Shown here: positions 51,365-61,100 of the stretch, one piece after another
Layout: every line of letters begins with the position of its first letter
Position numbering within the stretch: the first letter of the stretch is position 1
Assembly: GCF_014699035.1 (NCBI RefSeq)
Contig: NZ_JACXAA010000007.1
Coordinates: forward strand, 1-64,000
DNA from: Spirosoma validum
GTDB lineage: Bacteria; Bacteroidota; Bacteroidia; Cytophagales; Spirosomataceae
Direction: 5' to 3'
DNA length: 64,000 nucleotides
Notes under the pieces: model-generated
What the model saw: only the letters and a program-made list of their open reading frames with translations
Database searches by the model: none
Told to the model about the DNA's origin: nothing
Made by a program: the position numbers and the translations under genes

Positions 51365-53278
51365 TCACTGCCCCGGTCCTTTCAGGTATTTATCCAGAAA
51401 CTCGCGGACGGCTTTATAGGCGGTAATCTCGTTTTCCTTTTTCACAAACCCATGTCCTTCGTTTGGGAAGGTAATGTACTCGACGGGCACCCCATTTTTC
51501 TTCACGTTGGCCACAATCTCGTCGGACTCAATTTTCAGCACGCGCGGGTCATTAGCGCCCTGAATGACGATTAGGGGCTTTTTTATTTTATTTGTGTGAA
51601 ACAGTGGTGACTTGTTGTACAGCGCGACCGAATCCGCTTTGGGATGCCCGATCTCCTTGAACATCGCATCCCGCTGAGGCCCCCACCATTCGGGCATGCT
51701 GTTCAGTGTACGGAGCCAGTTGGCCACCCCAAAGATATCGACACCGACGGCAAACTCATCGGGCGTAAAGGCCAGGCCTGCCAGTGTCATGTAGCCCCCG
51801 TACGATCCGCCCATAATACCGATTTTAGACGGATCAACGTACCCAGTTCCAGTCAGAAACTTCTTCGACTCCACGCAATCTTTCAGGTCAGCGTCGCCAT
51901 GTTTGCGGTCGTCGGCCGCATAAAACGTTTTGCCATAGCCCGAGCTGCCCCGGTTATTCACCGCCAACACTACGTATCCACTGTTTACCAGGTATTGGAC
52001 CAACGGCGAATAACTCAGTCGGGTCTGGCCGCCCGGTCCGCCGTGAATCGACAGGATGGCCGGGAGTTTATCGCCTGCTTTGGCCTCTTTTGGTTTGAAC
52101 AGCAGCGCTGGGATCTCCATGCCATCGAACGATTTGTAGCGAATCACTTCACCCAACACCAGGTCCTCGGCGTTGATTTCGGGATTTAAACTACGAACTA
52201 ACGGCGTCGCTTTGCCAGTCTTGAAGTCATACGAATACAAGGTTGAAGGCGAATTGGAACTGTTCACGTAGAATGTCATTCGGCCTTCGCTGTCAGCAAT
52301 GTTTACACCGGTTACGTCCCCACCGGGTAGTGCGGGTAATTTAACCGCCTGATTGGTACGGGTATCAATGATTTTCAGCTCCGTGCGCGCATCATTATTC
52401 ACCGACAACACCCGGTACTTACCACGATACGACAGGTAATCACCCATAATATCCCAGTTCGCTTTATCGAGTACGGTGCTCTGCCCCGTTGCCAGATCAT
52501 AGGCTTTTATGTACGAAAATTCATTTCCGTCATCGGTCGATATCAATAGTTTCTTCCCGTCGGGCGTAAATCCGGCAGACCCATTATTCACATCGCCTTC
52601 GTGTTTTGTCAGCAGTTTGGTTTCCTTGGTCTGGGTGTCATACAGATACGTATCGCTGTTACTGGTCGTCATGGTTTTCGTCAGCGATACGTAACGTTTA
52701 TCGGGTGATACGTCGCTGGGCAGAAAACCACCGGGATTTTCGAAAATCAGTTTCGGTTTCATGGTGGCTAACTCCATTTCGAAGAGATCAAACGCGGCCC
52801 GGTTGCGCTGATTCGACCCGTAGAAAAAACTCTTACGGTCGTGACTTAATCCACCAAACTGATATTTTGCTTTTTCGCCGGGTGTCAGGTCCGAAATAGC
52901 CCCGTCTTTTTCGCGCAGATAGATGTGCGTCAACTCATTGCCACCCTGGTCGCTGCTGTAGAGTATTCGACCGTCGGGCAGGTAGCCAATCGCGAAAATA
53001 GCGTTGGTTTTCGAGCTGGTCAGCTGCTTCGGCTGGCCACTGCCATCAAACGGAATCTCGTACAGATTGAACACGCCATCCTGATTACTGCTGAACAGGA
53101 CCGTCTTTTCATCGGGCGAAATGTCGCTGCCACCAAAGCGAATGGTTTTCATAAACTGCTCGATGGTGTATTTGCGAACCGCATTCGGCTTAGGAGCTGG
53201 CCCCGCCAGAATCGTTACGTTAACACTCACTGAAACGCCTAGTGCCAACAGTGTTTTGGAGTTGAAGAGAAATTTCAT
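51365..53278 (-). CDS. S9 family peptidase, prolyl oligopeptidase-like, secreted
   Basis: A 637-residue secreted serine peptidase. The start is ATG 53278 (MKFLFNSKTLLALGVSVSVNV); upstream codons are rejected. The N-terminal part is a seven-or-so-bladed propeller with TolB-like units (GSDISPDEKTVLFSSN, GGLSHDRKSFFYGSN). The C-terminal alpha/beta hydrolase has GGPGGQ oxyanion loop, nucleophile in GGSYGGYMT, acid in GANDPRV and catalytic histidine in NEGHGF. It belongs to the same family as the gene at 15673 but to a different branch. The 330-base gap on its 5' side has no clear -33/-7 pair. Confidence 0.92.
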   Translation of the reverse strand: MKFLFNSKTLLALGVSVSVNVTILAGPAPKPNAVRKYTIEQFMKTIRFGGSDISPDEKTVLFSSNQDGVFNLYEIPFDGSGQPKQLTSSKTNAIFAIGYLPDGRILYSSDQGGNELTHIYLREKDGAISDLTPGEKAKYQFGGLSHDRKSFFYGSNQRNRAAFDLFEMELATMKPKLIFENPGGFLPSDVSPDKRYVSLTKTMTTSNSDTYLYDTQTKETKLLTKHEGDVNNGSAGFTPDGKKLLISTDDGNEFSYIKAYDLATGQSTVLDKANWDIMGDYLSYRGKYRVLSVNNDARTELKIIDTRTNQAVKLPALPGGDVTGVNIADSEGRMTFYVNSSNSPSTLYSYDFKTGKATPLVRSLNPEINAEDLVLGEVIRYKSFDGMEIPALLFKPKEAKAGDKLPAILSIHGGPGGQTRLSYSPLVQYLVNSGYVVLAVNNRGSSGYGKTFYAADDRKHGDADLKDCVESKKFLTGTGYVDPSKIGIMGGSYGGYMTLAGLAFTPDEFAVGVDIFGVANWLRTLNSMPEWWGPQRDAMFKEIGHPKADSVALYNKSPLFHTNKIKKPLIVIQGANDPRVLKIESDEIVANVKKNGVPVEYITFPNEGHGFVKKENEITAYKAVREFLDKYLKGPGQ

Positions 53279-53608
53279 AGACAAACGAAATACGAAGGGA
53301 TAAATGGGTTTAACGGATCGTGTGTATATATCGAAATCGATGTCACCCAAAGTAGACATTAATTTTTAAAAGAAGCGGCTGTCAATGAAGTTTTTACGAA
53401 GGAATTGAGCGAAAGGTAATTGTCTTACACGCCTTACCCGAAGCAGCATTTTGTCAGTTCAGATCGCTGGTTGCCTGGTTAAGACGCTGAATTCATCAGT
53501 TCATCCAGGCTTGGGTTTTTCACGGCGACCAGACACGGTTATTTTGCGCTAAGGATGTCAACTTCATCAACAAACGTGTCTGTCAAAAAGCCTATCCACA
53601 CCCTAAAT
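53279..53608. other. 330-base gap between the divergent S9 and hydrolase genes
   Basis: No convincing gene. An in-frame extension of the plus-strand hydrolase reaches back to 53555 but is not conserved-looking. On the minus strand TTGACA followed by TACTTTG near 53350-53390 resembles a promoter for the S9 gene but its spacing is off. Confidence 0.4.
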
Positions 53609-54571
53609 ATGCCTACTTACCGTCTTTTTAGCCTCATCTTTCTGGCAATCAGCTCGTGGCTGACTGCTACGGCGCAAACGTCAGAGCTTCCCCTTCATCT
53701 GTTTTCGTACGATAAAACGGCTCCACTTGCGTTTACAGACTCCCTTATTGGTACGCAACAAGGTGTTCATATTCATAAGGTCAGCTATGCGAGTCCCGTG
53801 AAAGGGCGCGTATCGGGTTTGCTGTTCATACCATCGGTGAAGGGGCCTTTTGCGGGGATTTTGCTTCAGCATGGCGCGCCCGGAACGGCTATGAATCAGA
53901 CGCCACGCGGGGTGTATCTGGCGCGTCACGGCGCGGTGGTACTGGCAACCAATGCGCCATTCGCCGAACGAGGTGGTGACCCCATTCAGTTTACGCCTGC
54001 CGACAGTGTTGAGCAAGTTACCTACATGATCAATCTACAACGGGCCGTCGATTTGCTGATCAGCCGTCCAGACGTCGATCCGAACCGGCTGGGCTACGTT
54101 GGTCGTAGTCATGGGGGCGCAATGGGTGCCTTGTTTGCGGGTATCGAGCGTCGTCTGAAAACCTACATTTTAGTCGTAGCTGATGGCGGCCTCATCGCTC
54201 ACTTTAGCTCTGAAAAGGGCGAATTAAGCGATCAGGTGCCGCTTACATGTGAGCAACGAAAACGCTGGATAGCGGCCATGCAACCCATCGAACCGATTCG
54301 ATACATTCATCGAGCTGCGCCCGCTTCCTTATTTATGCAATCCGCACGGCAGGACGAAGCCGTTTCGACATTTGCGGCCGAACAACTACAAAAAGCGGCT
54401 CCAGCCAATAAAGTTATAAAGTGGTATGACGCTGGACATCGGTTAAATACACAGTCGTACATTGATCAGTTAGCCTGGTTTCATGATCAATTAGGGACAA
54501 CAGCCCCCGGACCAGATGACCAGAAAGGACCAGATTTCCCCGATGCAGCTGCGCCTAAAAAGAATCCGTAG
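53609..54571 (+). CDS. secreted alpha/beta hydrolase
   Basis: A 320-residue secreted hydrolase with signal MPTYRLFSLIFLAISSWLTA (start ATG 53609). The nucleophile elbow is GRSHGG (serine about residue 165), the oxyanion region LLQHGAPG, and the catalytic histidine in YDAGHRLN. This arrangement is close to the dienelactone-hydrolase/acyl-peptidase type of alpha/beta hydrolase. The tail is a Pro/Asp-rich linker of low complexity. The substrate is unknown. It is a single gene with no visible operon partner. Confidence 0.8.
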   Translation: MPTYRLFSLIFLAISSWLTATAQTSELPLHLFSYDKTAPLAFTDSLIGTQQGVHIHKVSYASPVKGRVSGLLFIPSVKGPFAGILLQHGAPGTAMNQTPRGVYLARHGAVVLATNAPFAERGGDPIQFTPADSVEQVTYMINLQRAVDLLISRPDVDPNRLGYVGRSHGGAMGALFAGIERRLKTYILVVADGGLIAHFSSEKGELSDQVPLTCEQRKRWIAAMQPIEPIRYIHRAAPASLFMQSARQDEAVSTFAAEQLQKAAPANKVIKWYDAGHRLNTQSYIDQLAWFHDQLGTTAPGPDDQKGPDFPDAAAPKKNP

Positions 54572-54734
54572 TTGAGTTAATTACCTCTTTCCGCATAAGC
54601 TTCTTCAGCTATCCTTGCAATCGGGTATCTGACGAAACGCTGTCTAATGTTACGGAATTGTTAACAAACCAATTTGATAGATTACCAAATTATTAACTCT
54701 GCGAATCTAACCATGACGGCTTCTTAACATCCTC

Positions 54735-54742
54735 TACTTTTG
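54735..54742 (+). promoter_or_regulatory. -7 box for the DUF2490-like gene
   Basis: TACTTTTG, a perfect TAnnTTTG match, lies 25 bases before the GTG start at 54768. A -33 TTG is not found at the right distance. Confidence 0.45.
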
Positions 54743-54767
54743 TGGCGATCTATTCCGTTTCGCCTTC

Positions 54768-55553
54768 GTGAACCGCTTCCGTTTTGTTATCAGCCTGACC
54801 GCTCTTCTGTCGGTTTATACTTTATCTCACACGTTCGCTCAAACATCGCTGACCTCCCCCACACCCTGGGGATCGTGGCTCATTGGTACGGTTCAGCTAC
54901 CGGGAGGTGAGAAAAAATGGGGTGGTTTTGCCGAAGTACAGGCTCGAAGCAACGCCCTGTTCAGCCAGTATTTTTACAATGAACTGAAAGGTGGCGTTAG
55001 CTATGATATTGATAAAAATTTCACCCTGATGGTAGCCGGTGGGCGGTACGCTACGTATGACTACCAGGATCTGTCGACGGGTCCGCTCAATACGGAGAAA
55101 CGTTTGTGGGAACAGCTGATTGTCAATCAATACCTGGCGCGGTTGAAATTTGAACACCGGTACCGGGTGGAGCAACGATGGTTTACGTTTCGCGACGGGT
55201 CGCAGCCGTTCCGGAACCGTATTCGTTACCGACTGAATATGTTTGTGCCGCTCAACAATCGAACGATTACCGATAAAACTTTCTTTCTATCGGTCTACGA
55301 TGAGATTTTCCTGAATCCAATCGGTCCGACGTTTGAACGAAATCGATTTTTTGCCGGGGTTGGCTATCAGCTCGATTCGCATTGGATTCTGCAACTTGGT
55401 GCCGTCAATCAGACGAATTACAATCCCGCTACGTTCGAAAGTGGCGTCTTCACTCCCCAACTGGCCTCCGGTAAGTATAACGTAGTGATCGGCCTGACGT
55501 ATCGATTAAAACGGCCTGGCAATTCAGAAAAGTTACCATCGCAGCCCGATTAG
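54768..55553 (+). CDS. DUF2490-like outer-membrane beta-barrel protein
   Basis: A 261-residue secreted protein with a signal (VISLTALLSVYTLSHTFAQ) and strands rich in aromatic residues, ending with GLTYRLKR. The pattern WGSWLIGTVQL, FEHRYRVEQRW and the RNRIRYRLNMFVPL strand fit DUF2490, a small outer-membrane barrel family. The only suitable start is GTG at 54768. It precedes the convergent histidine kinase gene. It may be a porin-like or assembly protein; the family has no proven function. Confidence 0.75.
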   Translation: MNRFRFVISLTALLSVYTLSHTFAQTSLTSPTPWGSWLIGTVQLPGGEKKWGGFAEVQARSNALFSQYFYNELKGGVSYDIDKNFTLMVAGGRYATYDYQDLSTGPLNTEKRLWEQLIVNQYLARLKFEHRYRVEQRWFTFRDGSQPFRNRIRYRLNMFVPLNNRTITDKTFFLSVYDEIFLNPIGPTFERNRFFAGVGYQLDSHWILQLGAVNQTNYNPATFESGVFTPQLASGKYNVVIGLTYRLKRPGNSEKLPSQPD

Positions 55554-55561
55554 CGAACGGA

Positions 55562-56836
55562 TCAATGGTATTCGTCGGATCGGGTAATGCAGAATTGGTG
55601 GATACCGGCTGTTTCCTGATAGGCAATGCGTAAACCATAGCTATCGCATATCTGCCGGACAATCGCCAGTCCTAAACCAACCGAATCAGGACCAGTGCTT
55701 TCTTTTTTGAACCGTTCAAATAGCCGCTCAGGGTCTGATGAAAGGTGCCCGCCCGTGTTACTCAGGCACAATTGATCAGCATTTGAGGTCAATTCGATGC
55801 GACCCTTCGGCTGGTTGTGACGGATGGCGTTGCTGATCAGATTCGTTACCAGACTGTCAGCCAGTGCGCCCGGTAACTGCACGTCGAAAGGCGCTGTTGT
55901 CTGTACCTGTACCGACAAGTGCTTAAACAACAAAACTTCTTCCATATCGGTCAGTTTTTCAGCCAGCAGGTTTGACAAGTCAATACTCTGGCTATCGCTG
56001 AATTGCCGATTTTCGATTTTAGCCAGCAGTAGCAATCCCTGATTGAGTCGGGAAATCCGTCGGGAAGCCTGGTATATGGTTTCGATCCATTGCGTCTGGG
56101 TTTCGGACAGTTGTTCGGTCTGGATGAGCTGCTCTACTTTGGCGTTGATGAGTGCCAATGGCGTTTGCATTTCGTGCGACGCATTCTCCGTAAATTCCTT
56201 CAGGCTCCGGTAATCCTGCTGCATCTTAGCGGCCATTTTTTGCAGTACGTCGTTCAGCTCATTGAATTCCGTGATTTCCGGCTTATCCAGCTCCAGAGAC
56301 GTATCGCTGCTAAGATCGAATCGTTTGATGCGTGAGAGCGTATCGTAAAACGGATGCCAGAGTTGACCCGACAATTTTCCCTGAAACCAGAACGTACCCA
56401 GCAGCAGCAACCCCAGAAACAGAATCATGGTGACTGTAATAACTTCGATGAGCCGGTACGTCTGAATCAGGGACTTACGGATTTCAACCCGATGCATTCG
56501 GCCCTGAATCGGCTGATAGAACGTTAACTGACGGAACGGAATCAATTCATCATCGTAACGGTTCCGAATCAGCGTGTCCGTGAACACTTCCCGAAACGGC
56601 TCCGGCCGACCTACCGGAACCACGTCAATTTTATTCTCGACGAAATACGGAATGGTTGACCAGGTATTATGCGCCCGAACGTACGCGTCAAAATCCCGTC
56701 GTTCGACCCGTAGCCGATTCTCGACCTCATCATAAATCAGCAGCCGGACGATCTGGTAGAACGCCAGCGCCGTAAGCAGATAAACGACCAGCGAAAACGC
56801 CAGGTAAATGCGGTTGGTTTTGGCGAGCAGTTTCAA
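55562..56836 (-). CDS. sensor histidine kinase
   Basis: A 424-residue membrane kinase: N-terminal membrane segment (FSLVVYLLTALAFYQIV), a periplasmic domain of about 95 residues, and a second segment at about residues 133-152 (ITVTMILFLGLLLLG). A HAMP-like linker follows, then the HisKA dimerisation helix with ASHEMQTPLALI (phospho-acceptor H) and the HATPase with N box LISNAIRHNQP and G box VGLGLAI. It overlaps the response regulator gene by four bases and is read after it. This forms an EnvZ/OmpR-type pair. Confidence 0.93.
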   Translation of the reverse strand: MKLLAKTNRIYLAFSLVVYLLTALAFYQIVRLLIYDEVENRLRVERRDFDAYVRAHNTWSTIPYFVENKIDVVPVGRPEPFREVFTDTLIRNRYDDELIPFRQLTFYQPIQGRMHRVEIRKSLIQTYRLIEVITVTMILFLGLLLLGTFWFQGKLSGQLWHPFYDTLSRIKRFDLSSDTSLELDKPEITEFNELNDVLQKMAAKMQQDYRSLKEFTENASHEMQTPLALINAKVEQLIQTEQLSETQTQWIETIYQASRRISRLNQGLLLLAKIENRQFSDSQSIDLSNLLAEKLTDMEEVLLFKHLSVQVQTTAPFDVQLPGALADSLVTNLISNAIRHNQPKGRIELTSNADQLCLSNTGGHLSSDPERLFERFKKESTGPDSVGLGLAIVRQICDSYGLRIAYQETAGIHQFCITRSDEYH

Positions 56837-57510
56837 GGCTGACTGAATTTATAGCCGATCCCGTAAATCGACTGAACGTAGTCGGCAGACCCTTTTTCCA
56901 GCAATTTTCGGCGCAGATTCTTGATGTGCGAGTAGACCATATCGAACGAATCGGCCGAGTCGATGTTGTCGCCCCAGAGGTGTTCAGCGATTGACGCTTT
57001 GGTCAGTGCTACGTCCACATTGGACAAAAAATAGAGTAACAAATCATATTCTTTCCGGGACAGGGTCGTCGGTTGCCCGTTGACGAACACCTTACGGGTA
57101 TGGGGCACGACCGTGATTTCCCGAAACTGAATTTCAGTATGTCCGCCAAACTGCCTCCGGCGTAGAAGCGACTTCACACGCGCGTTCAACTCCGACAGAT
57201 GAAAGGGTTTGGTCAGGTAATCATCTGAACCGATTTCCAACCCTTTTAGCTTATCTTCCAGCGCGTTACGTGCCGAAATAATGATAACCCCCGTTGTGGC
57301 AATCAGTCGCTTCAGGGTTTCGATCAGTTGAAAACCATTACCGTCGGGTAACGTCAGATCAACAATGACACAGTCATAGGTATACAGGTGTATTTTCTCG
57401 TCAGCTTCCAGCAACGTAGCCGCTGTTTCGCAGACGTAGCCATCCTTCGCCATGTAGTCGATAATACTTTCCGCTAATCCCTTTTCATCCTCTACAACCA
57501 GTACTTTCAT
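56833..57510 (-). CDS. OmpR-family response regulator
   Basis: A 225-residue regulator. The receiver has EDEK near the start, the phospho-acceptor D in CVIVDLTLPDG, the conserved T/S in VIIISARNALEDKLKGLE and the K in DYLTKPF. The C-terminal winged helix (about 125-225) shows LSRKEYDLLLYFLSNVDVALTKASIAEHLWG, a loop region and the recognition helix SHIKNLRRKL. It is the first gene of the unit with the kinase. Its DNA target is not identified. Confidence 0.94.
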   Translation of the reverse strand: MKVLVVEDEKGLAESIIDYMAKDGYVCETAATLLEADEKIHLYTYDCVIVDLTLPDGNGFQLIETLKRLIATTGVIIISARNALEDKLKGLEIGSDDYLTKPFHLSELNARVKSLLRRRQFGGHTEIQFREITVVPHTRKVFVNGQPTTLSRKEYDLLLYFLSNVDVALTKASIAEHLWGDNIDSADSFDMVYSHIKNLRRKLLEKGSADYVQSIYGIGYKFSQP

Positions 57511-57573
57511 ACCTTTATCAGCTTACGTAACGGCTAAAGTAATGGGCAATGTTGGAAAGATTTGGGATGATAA

Positions 57574-57642
57574 AACATAGATCCGCAGAGAACTCAGCGT
57601 TTTTATGACTTATGCCCGTTGCGTTCTCTGCGGCCCTATGTT
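57574..57642. repeat. inverted repeat upstream of the response regulator gene
   Basis: AACATAG-CCGCAGAGAAC arms at 57574-57599 and CGTTGCGTTCTCTGCGGCCC near 57617-57642 pair with few mismatches across a 17-base loop. The CAGAGAAC unit echoes the outer arms (ACCACAGAG) of the 46205 element. It lies between divergently placed genes and may act as a terminator or a protein site. Confidence 0.6.
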
Positions 57643-57650
57643 TACATCGT

Positions 57651-57971
57651 TCAGTAGCCTTCGTCGGTGACCAGGTAATAATTTTTTTGCTGAGTCGACT
57701 GATCTTTGGTCTGGATCGTAACGGTCAGCAAGCTAACGTGCGTATAGGCATTGTACGCGCTGATGTCACTGTCGGTAAGTTGCTGATTCTGCTGGGAAGC
57801 CTGTTCCTGAAGAAAAGTCAGAGCCTCTTCCTGAGAATCGAAACTGCCCAATAGATTTCCCAGATCAAGTGTAGGTTCCTGATCAGGCAACTCACCCGTG
57901 GTGCTGGAAATAGGCGATTCAATGCTCTCTGATGAAACAGCTTCAGGAGCTTCATATAACTCAATGGTCAT
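57651..57971 (-). CDS. small acidic protein of unknown function
   Basis: A 106-residue protein without signal or membrane segment. It is strongly acidic and rich in Ser, Glu, Gln and Thr in the N-terminal 60 residues. The C-terminal half (AYTHVSLLTVTIQTKDQSTQQKNYYLVTDEGY) looks like a short beta-sheet, ending in a sequence that could bind a partner. No family recognised. It is upstream of the response regulator on the same strand by 140 bases, with a hairpin between them. Confidence is moderate since nothing similar was recognised. Confidence 0.55.
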   Translation of the reverse strand: MTIELYEAPEAVSSESIESPISSTTGELPDQEPTLDLGNLLGSFDSQEEALTFLQEQASQQNQQLTDSDISAYNAYTHVSLLTVTIQTKDQSTQQKNYYLVTDEGY

Positions 57972-58046
57972 ATCACTTAAGCGTTTTGTCTTACCAATTA
58001 ACTCGTTACAGCTCGTTTTGATAGATGAATTTTACACATAGACCCT

Positions 58047-58098
58047 AAAAAACAACGCTATGGATTCTAATTAGTTAGAACCCATAGCGTTGTTTTTT
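58047..58098. terminator. terminator of the NHL/Ig-repeat gene
   Basis: A perfect 17-base inverted repeat (58047-58063 and 58082-58098), extended inward by a further nearly perfect TTCTAA/TTAGAA stem, flanked by A- and T-runs. It follows the stop of the large secreted protein and should be a strong terminator. Confidence 0.9.
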
Positions 58099-58111
58099 CA
58101 TGAACAGCTTA

Positions 58112-61100
58112 TTACTGTTGGAAGTATTCGATCTTGTCGGCGTCGAGGTTGTTGTTGGCCCGCTCTTCACCACCGCTGCCCCCCAGCATCGTACAGCTCA
58201 CCGTCAGACTGCCCGAACTGGACCCCGCGCTGAAACGGCCCACCAGACCCACGCTCAGCCGGTCGCCCGCTGGAACGGGCTCCGTGGTCGTCAGCGTGTA
58301 ATACCCATTCAGCGGACCACTTAACTGCCACACCCGGTTGGTCACTGCGCGTCCGCCCATAGTCGTCGCGTCAGCGGGCAAACTCAAGCTCAGTTTGGCG
58401 TCCTGGGTGATGCGCAGGGTGATCAAGCCGTTACTGGCTACCCCATTCTGTTCCACCACATCGACCACCACACTCATATCGGTGGTTCCGTACATAAGTG
58501 TCGGACGGGCGTACAGCAGCGGAATCAGGTCCGGCATTAGTCGATTCACCGTCAGGGTGGCCAGCGTGGAGGTTGTTGAGCAGACACCACTGCTGACCAC
58601 TACCCGATAGGTCTGCCCGCTCAAGGCCGTGGTGGTGTTGGCGATGCTGAGCGTGGCCGAGCTGACTCCGGCATACGTGGCATCGTTGGTCAGATCGACA
58701 AAGCCGCTGCCTGAGTCAAGCTGCCACTGGTAGCTCAGTCCACTGCCGTCGGCGCTCACGCTGAAGCGAGCCGTCTGGCCCGCGGTGAGGCTCACGCTAG
58801 CGGGTTGAGCGGTAATATTGATGGGCGAAGAGGCATCGGCAACGGTCGTGGAAGCTACGCTGCTACAGCCATTGGTACCGATCACCGTGACGGAATACAC
58901 GCCCGCACTAGATACCTTGGCCGTCGGTCCAGTTTCCACCTGGGTAGCCCCGGCACTGAACTGATAGGTAGTGCCGCCTGAGGCCGTTAAGGTCACACTG
59001 GTTTTAGCGCAGGTCAGCGGCCCATCGTTATTCATACTCGCCAGAGGAGGTTTCTGATCGGCCGTGACGGTGGTGGAGGCCACCTGGCTACAGCCGTTGG
59101 GGCCAAGGGCCGTCACCGAATACTCACCCGGTGTACTCACCGTGGCCGTGGGGCCGTTGCCGATCAAAGTGGCTCCCGAGCTAAAGACATAGGTAAAGTC
59201 AGGCGTAAGTACTTTCTGAGCCGAAGCGGTCAGCGTGACGCTGGTGGTGCTACAGGTCAGGCTGCCACTAGCGATCAGACTCACCGTCGGTAGAGCCTGA
59301 TCACCGATCACTGTTACGGTGGCTGTGCTCGAACAGCTGCCGGTCGTGGCCGTCACCGAATAGGTACCGGCTACATTGACCAGAGCCGTACCCGAAGCCG
59401 GATCACTACTGACCACGCCCGGACCACTGAAGGCATACGTAGCACCACCCGTGGCGCTCAGCGTTACCTCACTTACTGAACAGTTCAGACTGCCACTAGC
59501 GACCAGACTCGCTACCGGTGGGATAGTATTACCCGTCACCGTCGTCGACGCTACGTTTGAACAGCCGTTCTCGCCAAGGGCCGTCACCGAGTAGATACCC
59601 GCCGTGGTGACGGTGGCCGATGAGCCATCTCCCGTGGGCGTGGCCCCATTGCTGAACACGTAGGTGAACAGCGTAGGAGCCGCCTGACGCAGCGAACCCG
59701 TGGGCGTCACCCGATTGGGGGCAAGCCGGGCCTGCGCGCTCAGAGTTACCGTGGGCTGATCGCAGCTGAGCGGACCATCATTAGCCAGGCTCACCTGGGG
59801 AGAGTCCGTGTTTTGTCCAACAACCGTAGTGCTAGTGGCCGTGCAGCCATTGGCCCCTGTAACCGTCACCGAATAGCTTCCCTGGGTGGTGACCGTGGCG
59901 GTTGATCCATCACCAAAGGGGGTAGCCCCGGTACTGAACTGATAGGTAGTGCCACCAGCGGCTGTCAAGATTACACTGGTTTTGGTACAGGTCAGCGGCC
60001 CGTCGTTATCCAGACTGGCGGTGGGTGGGGTTTGATCCCCTGTCACGGTGATGGAGGCCACCTGGCTACAGCCGTTGGGGCCAATGGCTGTCACGGAATA
60101 CTCACCCGGTGCACTCACCGTGGCGGTAGGACCGTTGCCGATCGGAGTGGCGCCTGAACTGAAGACATACGTAAAGTCGGGCAGGATTACCTTCTGAGCC
60201 GAAGCCGTCAGCGTCACGCTGGTCACCGAGCAGGTCAGGCTGCCGCTAGCCACCAGACTCACGGTGGGTAGCGCCTGATCACCCATCACCGTTACGGTGG
60301 CCGTGCTGGAGCAACTGCCGCTGGTGGCCGTCACTGAGTAGGTGCCCGTTGTATTCACGAGAGCCGTACCCGAAGCCGGATCGCTGCTAACCAAACCCGG
60401 ACCGCTGAAGGCATACGTAATGCCACCCCCCGCCGTCAACGTCACGCTGCTTACCGAGCAGGTCAGGCTGCCGCTGGTTACCAGACTCGCCACGGGTGGC
60501 GTGGTGCTGCCCGTGACGGTGGTGGAGGCCACACTCGAACAGCCATTTTTGCCGACAACTGTTACGGAGTAAACGCCTGCCGTGGTCACCAGGGCCGTTG
60601 AGCCATCACCGTTGGGAGTGGCCCCCGTGCTGAACTGTTGCACGGAGCCGCCCGAGGCTGTTAACGTTACACTACTGACTGAACAGTTCAGGGGGCCATT
60701 GTTGGACAGAATCGCACTGGGCGCACTCACATCCTGGATGACGGTGGTAGAGGCCACACTCGAGCAACCATTGGCCCCAATGACTGTGACCGAATAATCG
60801 CCGGGCGAGCTGACCGTCGCCATCGATCCATTCCCCGTCGGCGTAGCGCCTGCACTGAATCGGTAGCTCGTGCCGCCTGATGCCGTCAGTGTGACGCTGG
60901 TGGTCGAGCAGGTGAGTACGTCATAATTTTCCAGGCTGGCCGTGGGTGGCGTTTGATCGCCGGTCACTGTGACGCTGGCCGTGCTGGAGCAACTGCCGGT
61001 CGTCGCCGTCACCGAGTAGGTACCCGCTACGTTAACCAGGACGGTGCCCGAGGCTGGATTACTGCTGACCACGCCCGGACCGCTGAAGGCATAGGTCGTG